NCBI GenBank assembly: GCA_010094045.1
Contig: ML986788.1
Coordinates: forward strand, 1 to 15,489
Direction: 5' to 3'
DNA: 15,489 bases
From: Lojkania enalia
Lineage: Eukaryota; Ascomycota; Dothideomycetes; Pleosporales
The position numbers were made by a program, and so were the translations under genes. This document shows positions 9,188 through 15,489 of this stretch, in pieces. Under the pieces are notes generated by a model that was not told the origin of the DNA, did no database searches, and saw only the letters and a program-made list of their open reading frames with translations. The number at the start of each line of letters is the position of its first letter. The first letter of the stretch is position 1.

Positions 9188-9272
9188 CTAGGGGAGTTGT
9201 AAAAGTTTCTTAATATATTATTAGTTCTAATTCGGTAGTTTATAGAGGTTAATTAGAACTAATAGTTCTCTA
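9188..9272 (-). pseudogene. gag: Family B left copy: N-terminal end of gag, separated by the family A insertion
   Basis: On the minus strand a frame beginning near 9272 runs through 9188 and, with one TCTTA kept, continues in frame into the gag relic below 1704. It shows short peptide runs such as TTELELIIY and ETFTTPLV. The true start codon cannot be fixed because ATG would have become ATA. The join supports one element split by a nested insertion. Confidence 0.6.
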
Positions 9273-9827
9273 TTATATTAAGCGTATAATCTTCTTTTAT
9301 AAAATTGTAATTTATTCTTTAAGGGTTAATTTACTCTAATTTTCTTCTAAATTAGATAGGTTCTTTATTATAGGCCCTATAGAGAGGGGTCCGCTTATTA
9401 TAGGACCCTCTATAAGAGGTAACAGTTGTTCTATATATATAGATAAAAGTTTACTCTTACTATAACTTATACGTATATTAGTTCTAGTATAGGAATTAGA
9501 AGGTAAATTATAGTTAAATATTAGCGGTTACCTCTAATTCTAATAGGTTATTAGTAGTCTTTAAGTTTCTACTTAGGCGTACTTTACGCGGCTTTTCTAA
9601 AGACAATCCTAATTATAGGGGATAGAAAGTTCTAAACCTAAAGGCTTTAATTAATAGAAGGTTTTTAAAATTCTATTTAGGTAACTAAATAATTTAATAT
9701 AATAGTATATAAGTATTATAATCTAAACTAAATTAGGTATATCTTAAACTTAGATATAGTTAAATAAACAATTAATACGATATTATTAAAGAGGCTATTA
9801 CTAGTAGTATTAAGTTCTTCTATATAA
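9273..9827 (-). other. Leader of family B left copy between 5' LTR and gag
   Basis: About 555 bp without a convincing reading frame, in the place of the 5' untranslated leader. The primer-binding site should abut position 9827 on the minus strand, but no tRNA match is recognisable after RIP. It contains the hairpin and short tandem-like repeat listed at 9366-9420. Confidence 0.55.
9366..9420. repeat. Hairpin and imperfect direct repeat in the family B leader
   Basis: TTATTATAGGCCC near 9366 and TTATTATAGGACCC near 9396 start two similar units. TATAGAGAGGGGTCC (9379-9393) can pair with GGACCCTCTATA (about 9403-9414) around a roughly 10-base loop with a small bulge. In this position it might have been an RNA packaging or dimerisation structure, but that is only a guess. 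Confidence 0.5.
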
Positions 9828-10106
9828 TATAACAGTATAAGTAAGATAATAGGTCTAAATACAGTACAAATCTACTTAGAGGTATATAAAAGTATATAGG
9901 GGTTTAGGGACCTAGAAATTCTATTAACACCTATAGGCCTTATATAAAAGGATATAGAAGAACTACTAAGCTACTTATAAGGGAGTATATAACTATATAC
10001 GGAAGGGAAAAGAGGTGGAGCTAGGGGTAAGATAAGATAAGTAAAAAGCTTTAGGATAAGGTTGCATGTAAAGCTTTTCGTGGAACGATTTCTTTACATC
10101 GTTACA
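9828..10106 (-). repeat. 5' LTR of family B left copy (279 bp)
   Basis: Ungapped to 11553-11831, with about 36 differences (about 87% identity), of which all but two are transitions. The ends read TATAAC and GTTACA, originally the TGTAAC/GTTACA inverted ends common in fungal gypsy LTRs. It is the 5' LTR of a minus-strand element because the leader and gag follow on its low-coordinate side and unrelated transposase sequence lies on its high side. Confidence 0.85.
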
Positions 10107-10822
10107 CAGCCGTTCTTAGAAACTAAAATTTTCCAATCGTATAGTATACCTACTTCTTTATATTATATAGAAATATAGACGTATTTTTTATAGATAATAA
10201 ATAGTAGGGTTATATATATAATAGTATAAATACTCTAAATAACTATAATCTACTTATAATCGCCTAGCTATATAAGAGTAAGCTTTATATAATATTCTAA
10301 ACCTATAACAACTTTTATAGTACTAATAATACCTATCTAAAAGCCTATCTTATTAAAGTTGTAGATATTATTATTATATATACTATATTTCGCAATTATA
10401 TCCTATATAAGCTTAAACTACGCGTTAATAACTTTTAGATTCTCTTATTTTATTCTTTAGCAATCCTTTACTTAATTAAAGGCTATTTTAAGCTTGTTTA
10501 TACACGCTATAAATCGTTTAAACTAATTCTTTTCTATAAGTATTCTACTACATACACCTAATAGTTTATCTACTATATCTACTACCTTATATAACTGGGG
10601 CGTAAATCCTTATAAATTAAGGTTAAGAATATATTATACAATTATTTATTCTTTAGTTACTATAAGCTTCTAGTAATTTAGTTGTATATAAGAGCGAAAC
10701 GCGATTCTATAAAGTTGAGTAGAGAGTTATTAATATTATATATTAAAAGTTATAGCAGCGTATCGTACGCTTTTAAACTAGCCTAATTTATACGCCTATA
10801 AGGCAAGCTCAATTCTACCTTC
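10107..10822 (-). pseudogene. Pogo/Fot1-like DDE transposase, N-terminal half (truncated)
   Basis: About 239 minus-strand codons, read through TAG/TAA, give the layout of a pogo-superfamily transposase. There is a Psq-type helix-turn-helix (GRIELAL, AYKLG, FKSVRYAA, TFNI), then a CENP-B-like DNA-binding region (KLIVTKE, ILNLNL, DKLLGV, FKRF). The start of the DDE core follows: YNFNKIGF (10340-10363), the family NFDETGF-type motif with Asp to Asn (10352-10354), Glu to Lys and Thr to Ile. It ends at VSKNG right against the family B LTR at 10106. The family is usually about 450-550 residues, so the C-terminal half with the other two catalytic acids is missing here. It presumably lies beyond the left edge, on the far side of the inserted B element. 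Confidence 0.85.
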
Positions 10823-10887
10823 TTATTAAATTAATAGAAGGTTGTATTGTAGATTTATTATAGTTTGTACGTAGTATTTATAATGCT

Positions 10888-10940
10888 AAGAAAAAGTAGC
10901 CGCTTTGATGGTTTAGCCGCTTTAATAGTAGAATACGTTA
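10888..10940. repeat. Possible 5' terminal segment of the pogo-like transposon
   Basis: Upstream of the transposase start (on the minus strand) lies a 45-50 bp block with two copies of an AGCCGCTTT-type motif separated by a short spacer. It is richer in G+C than its surroundings. Pogo/Fot1 elements carry inverted ends of about 25-50 bp just outside a single transposase gene, and the distance of roughly 70-100 bp to the coding start suits this. The matching other end is not in the window, so it is unproven. Confidence 0.4.
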
Positions 10941-11552
10941 TTATATTTCTATATTATAGAATAATTTAAATTTAAATTATACTAATTTTAGTAGAACTAG
11001 TATATAACTAGTACTAGTACTTAACTAGTATAATACGTTAGCTAATAACTTACTTACTAAATATAGTAAAGGCTAGATTAGTATATATTATAATAAGAAG
11101 TAAATCTTATCTTAAGGAGGAAAATAAGGAGCTAAACTAGTTAATTAAAGATAGCTAGTAGGCTATATTTATAGATATAAAAAAGGAGTATATTAGCTAA
11201 TATCTAATATAATATTATACGTTAATATCTAATATAGTTTAGTAGACTAGCTAAAATTCCTATAATAAAAATAATACCTAGTAGTATACTATTTATAAAA
11301 ATATATTCTAGTAGAAATAAACTATAATATATATAATTAAGAAGTTTTAGATATTATAGTATATTTTAAAGAATAGTATATATATATATATAAGAAGTAA
11401 AATAGTAAATAGAAGTTTACTATAATTATAAAGATTTTACTACTTATTCTACTATAAAGATTCTTACTCTTAAATAAATTAGATAGTTAATATAGTTTAT
11501 AAGTATACTATTATCTTACTAAACTTTTAATAGTCTATTTAAATTAATATAT
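10941..11552. other. AT-rich interval without an identified gene
   Basis: About 0.6 kb between the pogo-like relic and the 3' LTR of the right B copy. It contains small palindromes and repeats: AATTTAAATTTAAATT near 10965, ACTAGTACTAGT-type sequence near 11010, and a doubled TTAATATCTAATATA near 11195-11240. On the plus strand about 40 codons around 11080-11210 read KEENKELN-like helical peptide with a few stops. I recognise no element here. Confidence 0.4.
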
Positions 11553-11831
11553 TATAATAGTATAGGTAAGATAATAGGTTTAACTATAATACGAATCTAC
11601 TTAGAGGTATATAAGAGTATATAGAGGTTTAGGGACCTAGGAATTCTATTAACACCTATAGGCCTTATATAAAAGGATATAGAAAAACTACTAAACTACT
11701 TATAAGAGAGTATATAACTATATATAGATAGGAAAAGAGGTAGAACTGGGGGTAGAATAAGATAAGTAAAAAGCTTTAAAATAAGGTTATATATAAAGCT
11801 TTTCATAGAACAACTTCCTTATATTATTATA
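11553..11831 (-). repeat. 3' LTR of family B right copy (279 bp)
   Basis: Same length and ungapped to 9828-10106. Ends are TATAAT/ATTATA, both RIP-changed from TGTAAC/GTTACA. A polypurine tract (read on the minus strand) abuts its high side, which makes it the 3' LTR of the minus-strand element that fills the rest of the window. The flank on the low side is TATAT; its partner duplication would be beyond the right edge. Confidence 0.85.
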
Positions 11832-11846
11832 CTACCCCCCTCCTTA
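11832..11846 (-). other. Polypurine tract of family B right copy
   Basis: The plus strand reads CTACCCCCCTCCTTA, so the minus strand is a G-rich purine run directly before the LTR. This is the usual place of the plus-strand primer and it sets the orientation of the right copy. Confidence 0.72.
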
Positions 11847-12919
11847 TAGGCTAATAGTCCCTATCTATACTAGTTTGGGAGGGAATTGGGGCTATTATAG
11901 ATAGGTTCTAGTATAAGGAAATTTCTTTAAAAAGTTATTTATTAGTAAAAGCTAATATATATAGTTATCTATAGAAATACGTTTATATATTAATATAATA
12001 TTAAGTAAGGTTTTTATAGTAAGTATAATTAATCTATATATTAGCTGGTAACTACTATTATAATAGTTTATTAATATTATAATTTTATTACGTATAGTAA
12101 TAAGTATTTACTAGCCTTAATATATTACTAGATTACTATTAACTAAACTTTTTTAACTAAACAACAACTTTTACTCTATATATATTATTATACGTCTTTA
12201 GAACCGTTAATTATTAAAGTATTACTAACGCCTTATAGAAAAAAAAATTAATTAATATACTACTCTACTTATCTTCTAGAGCCTCTTTAGAGGCTTTTTA
12301 AATTATCTACCTTTAGACTATATATATGCTCGCCTATAGGTAGTATATAATATTTACCTTTCAGTCCCTAAGATTAAAAAAATATAAGTATTATACCTTA
12401 TAAAATAAAAAGTACAACCCTATATAAATCGCATCTAATATTAGTAGAGTATTTACTACTAATATATTTATAGATTCTCTCCTATTATAAGAAGAAGTTT
12501 CTAGTCCTTTAGGGCTATCTTAAACTATAAGTAGCGGCCTAATATATAGGGGATAAGAAGGATAAAAAGGTAGCTTTTAAGGCTGTTTTAGAGTCTACTT
12601 ATAGTCTAGTACTTATAGCCTAGGTTGTAAAGAGTTAGAAAACTAGCCTTTTTATAGCTAGTATCTAGGTAGCTTTATTCTACTAGGGTACTAAGTTACT
12701 CCGTCGAGTTTTAGCCCTAAAAGCTCTAGTATCTAGCTTTTAAACTAATATCGCGGTACTCTTAGACGGCTAAAAATAAAGTAGAGAAAGTTTAGGGAGA
12801 GTCTAGAAGAAAGAAAAAAGAAGAAGAGTAGAAGAGAAGAGAACTAGGGAGGTATCTAACAGCCTACTATTAGACCCTCCAGATATTATAAAGGAGTAAT
12901 TTTAGGCCTATAATTTAGT
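11847..12919 (-). other. Long 3' segment of family B between chromodomain and 3' LTR
   Basis: About 1.1 kb with no recognisable domain on either strand. The part nearest pol (about 12780-12860) is pyrimidine-rich on the minus strand and would encode a Ser/Leu/Phe-rich tail if translated. A strong GCCTCTTTAGAGGC hairpin lies near 12290, and an inverted repeat (CCTATCTATA / TATAGATAGG) lies near 11863-11910. It may be 3' untranslated RNA, a degraded extra frame or a buried insertion. Confidence 0.5.
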
Positions 12920-14350
12920 TTTTAAATCTACTACTTAACTCTTATATATTATTATCTACTAGATAATCTATATTTTCTATACTATTCTTATATATCTTAA
13001 TCTATTTAGTTAGAGCTTTTAAAAGTTCTAGCTAATTCAGATACTTATTATAAAAAGCTTTTAGCTTATAAAGTAAACCTATAAAATTTAAAACTTTATA
13101 CTAGACTAGGTTAAAATTATATTCTACCTATTTTATACGGTATTTAAGGGTCTTATAATATAGCTTACTAGCTAGTATTTCCTTAACCTCCTACTCTTCT
13201 ACCCTATTAATAGCGATAGTAGGTAGTTTCGGAGCTTCTTACCCTAGTAGAAAGTCCTAGAAGTCTTTATATAGTAGGTTTAGTACGAAGATATTATATA
13301 TTCTTAACCCTAGAGGTAGCTATAAATAGTATAAGTTTCTAACCTACTCTAGTATATTAAAAGAGCCCTCTTATTAATTAGATAGCTTTTAGCTTAGTCT
13401 CTAGATAGTAAGGTTCTTAGTATTTAGGTAGACTATATTACTAACCTACTAATTAATTGGTTACTAGTAACGGTTAATAATAGATTATATATAATTCTAA
13501 GCTTTCTTAATATTAGCCTTTATAGTTTCCTAGACTATATATATATAAGTTGCTAGAACTAAGGTATTCTTATAATTTAATTTATCTATCGTAGTAATAG
13601 AATTAATAGAATATTTCTAATCCTAACTCTAATAAGGCTCAAATCTATATAGGATCTAATATAGGAATATTCTAATAGTTGTATAGGGTAGAGTCGCTTA
13701 TACTTAGTTAATTATAGGTAATAGAAAACTCCAGTTGTTCTAGTAGAAGGATATAAAAGGGCGTAGTCTCTAATCGATATACTTATTTATAATCTCTATC
13801 TATCTGTTAGTTTCTTTATAATAAATAGTAGATAGTTTAATTTTTACGCCTAAAATATAGCAGAATTTAGACTAGAAACTAGATATAAACTAAAGTTTTT
13901 AGTCTAAAATAATAGTTTTAGGTATATAACTAAAGTAGTATATCTATTAAATAAATAATTTACTTATTCTCTATATATTAATTATATAATAGTAGGAAAT
14001 AGATATAGTTTATTTAGACAGGCGATCGATTACTACTATAATCTAATTATATCCGGACTTATCTATAGAGAAATCTTTAAAGTTAATATATAGATACTAT
14101 ATTAGTTAATTTAGTATAGAAAGTAGGTAGATAAAATCTAGGGTTTAAGTTTATATTAGATAAGCTTTATAGTATAGAATATAATTCCGTATATATCGTT
14201 TATAAGTAGCCTTTATATCCTTCTAGTAGTACTTCTAAAATAGTAACTAATAGGTTTTAGTAGCGCTTAAGTATATAGAAGATACTTAATTATAAGCCTC
14301 TTATATAAATTATATATAAAGGCCTGAATCTAATAGAATATATAAGTAAT
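12920..14350 (-). pseudogene. pol: Family B right copy: integrase with chromodomain relic
   Basis: Minus-strand frame with the full chromoviral integrase layout. In the core the first Asp is Asn (14082-14084), then KDFSIDKSGYN and IIVVIDRLSK. The second Asp (13902-13904) and the Glu (13794-13796) are kept and exactly 36 codons apart (D-35-E). A GPY/F-like EGSFNILE module lies at 13348-13371. A C-terminal chromodomain follows at about 13030-13215 (EVKEILASKL, LKYRIK, TAG at the conserved Trp, VEY, then FYNKY). The HHCC finger upstream is too degraded to place securely. It inserts cDNA and targets heterochromatin in intact relatives. Stops are nearly all TAG/TAA. Confidence 0.92.
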
Positions 14351-15489
14351 TATTGTAGAGGAGTAGTCTATTCTCTATCTAATACTTGTAGGGTAAAAGG
14401 GTGTATTCCTATATAAAGGAGGCTCGGTTTTCCTATAGTAATATATCGATTAACTCTAGAGAGTCTAGTAATATAACCTACTTCTAGCCTTTAATAATAT
14501 TTAATATAGCTACTTAAATTATTATTTAAATAATATAGGACTAGACTAATTTAATATTAATTTAGGGGTAAAGTTAATATAGTTTAAATAGAACTCTCAA
14601 CCGGTTATTAGTTTAAGCTACTTTTAAGTTTTCTATATCTTATTTATAATAACTAAAGATATCTACTCTAGTATTATTTTTATCTAGGGTATACTCGATT
14701 TAGAACTAATACTAAACTAATTTTTTAGTTTAATAAACTTAATAAGTATTAAATACCTTTATATTTATAAAATATTTAAGTAAGCAATAATTAGTATATA
14801 CTAGAGTCCTAGTAACTACTAAAGTAAGTTCTACTCTCTATTATTTAAATATAGTAATAATTGCGAATAGTTTCTTATTATAGATTTTCTAGTTTAGTTT
14901 TAAACTAGATAGAATCTTACTATAGAATATTATAGGGTACTATTTTCTATTAGAATATTTCTATAATAGTACTCTTACAACTATTCTATTAAAAACGTTA
15001 TTTTCTATTTTTATTTCTAATATAGGGTTAAAGTAGTAGAGTATAGGTATATTTAACAGGGCTAACTTTAATTTCTTAAAAGTAATATTACATTCTAAAG
15101 TCTATATAAAAGAGGTTATAGGGTTCTATAATACGATAATTAGCTTTATAATATATAAGAATTCTAGTATAAACTATTAATAAAATCTAGTTAAACCTAA
15201 GAAAGATTTTACACCTATTATAGTAGTAGATAGCTACTAGTTATATAGTACTTCTACCTTCTCTAGATTAACCTTAAAACCTTTATTTAAGAAAATATAG
15301 CTAAAATATTTAGTTTAGGTAATATAGAATTTACTCTTTTTAATATTAACTTATAACTCTACTTAATATAATTTTTTAAGAACTTTCTTATATATAGATA
15401 TATAAGAGCTCTAAGCTTATTTAAACTATAGGCTATAAAAGATTAATATAGTTTTAGTAGTCTTAGTAGACCTTTAATATAATAGATAG
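14351..15489 (-). pseudogene. pol: Family B right copy: RT C-terminal part and RNase H relic (runs off window)
   Basis: From the right edge leftward on the minus strand: KKVLKKL and VNIKKSKFYIT (RT thumb side, about 15400-15310), VNLEKVEVL, then VKSFLGLTRFY at about 15180-15213 (the connection motif), followed by TFKKLKLALL, an acidic RNase H strand (IKIENNVFNR, the ETDAS-like site changed), IIFYSKIL, and YNKELFAII near 14800. The order matches Ty3/gypsy RT-RNase H. No YxDD box is recognisable in the last 110 bases where it would be expected, so the RT core may be deleted or simply lie beyond the edge. Confidence 0.85.
15381..15489 (-). repeat. Direct repeat shared with 79-187
   Basis: Partner of the repeat at the left edge: about 81% identical, ungapped, and differing by one transversion and 20 transitions. 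Here it joins directly to RT sequence, whereas the left copy continues into sequence I cannot align to RT. Confidence 0.75.

Noticed and set aside
11370..11395. TA-repeat microsatellite-like runs
   Set aside because: Short alternating TA tracts are expected by chance at this composition after CpA/TpG loss; no long regular array is present.
9828..11831. One short LTR element (TRIM-like) bounded by the two 279-bp LTRs
   Set aside because: Flanks do not form a target duplication (TATAA versus CTACC), the interior is a pogo transposase fragment, and outer sequences fit internal parts of family B.
12284..12306. GCCTCTTTAGAGGC hairpin followed by T run, resembling a bacterial terminator
   Set aside because: All other evidence is fungal retrotransposon, where intrinsic terminators of this kind are not used; kept only as an inverted repeat.
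1..15489. A different genetic code with TAG and TAA read as Gln
   Set aside because: TAG also replaces Trp codons, and Cys, His, Asp and Gly codons are mutated in the same dinucleotide context; paired LTRs differ in the same way although noncoding. Mutation explains this, not recoding.

Overview
The window is a transposon graveyard from a filamentous ascomycete (Pezizomycotina) genome, erased by repeat-induced point mutation (RIP). No host gene, tRNA, rRNA or CRISPR array is visible. The sequence is very A+T-rich, TpA is everywhere and CpA/TpG is nearly absent. Almost every coding relic is broken by TAG/TAA at former CAG, CAA or TGG codons, while TGA is rare. Paired LTRs differ almost only by C/T and G/A transitions. 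The genus cannot be told from the sequence; the pattern fits the AT-rich compartments known from many plant-associated and other ascomycetes.

Layout. (1) Positions 1-1704, minus strand: gag and downstream part of an LTR retrotransposon, here called family B (left copy). (2) Positions 1705-9182, plus strand: a complete 7478-bp Ty3/gypsy chromovirus, family A. It has two 541-bp LTRs, a TCTTA target duplication, gag with a zinc knuckle, protease, RT, RNase H, integrase with a chromodomain, and a polypurine tract. (3) Positions 9188-10106, minus strand: the interrupted start of family B left copy, with the gag N-terminus, the leader and its 279-bp 5' LTR. The gag frame reads across the family A insertion, so A is nested in B. 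(4) Positions 10107-10822, minus strand: the N-terminal half of a pogo/Fot1-like DDE transposase, cut off at the B LTR. (5) Positions 10823-11552: AT-rich sequence with a possible transposon end. (6) Positions 11553-15489, minus strand: the 3' LTR, polypurine tract, a long 3' segment and the integrase/chromodomain, RNase H and partial RT of a second family B copy that runs off the right edge.

Inferred order of events: a pogo-type transposon was present, family B inserted into it, family A inserted into B gag, and RIP mutated all of them. No open product remains. Domain identities rest on reading through stops, on motif order, and on exact spacing: CX2CX4HX4C ligand positions in both gags and D-35-E in both integrases.

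Points most worth a second look: an uncharacterised ~390-codon segment between zinc knuckle and protease of family A, a degraded antisense reading frame before the family A 3' LTR, an unexplained ~1.1-kb 3' segment in family B, and the way RIP context decided which catalytic residues were lost.
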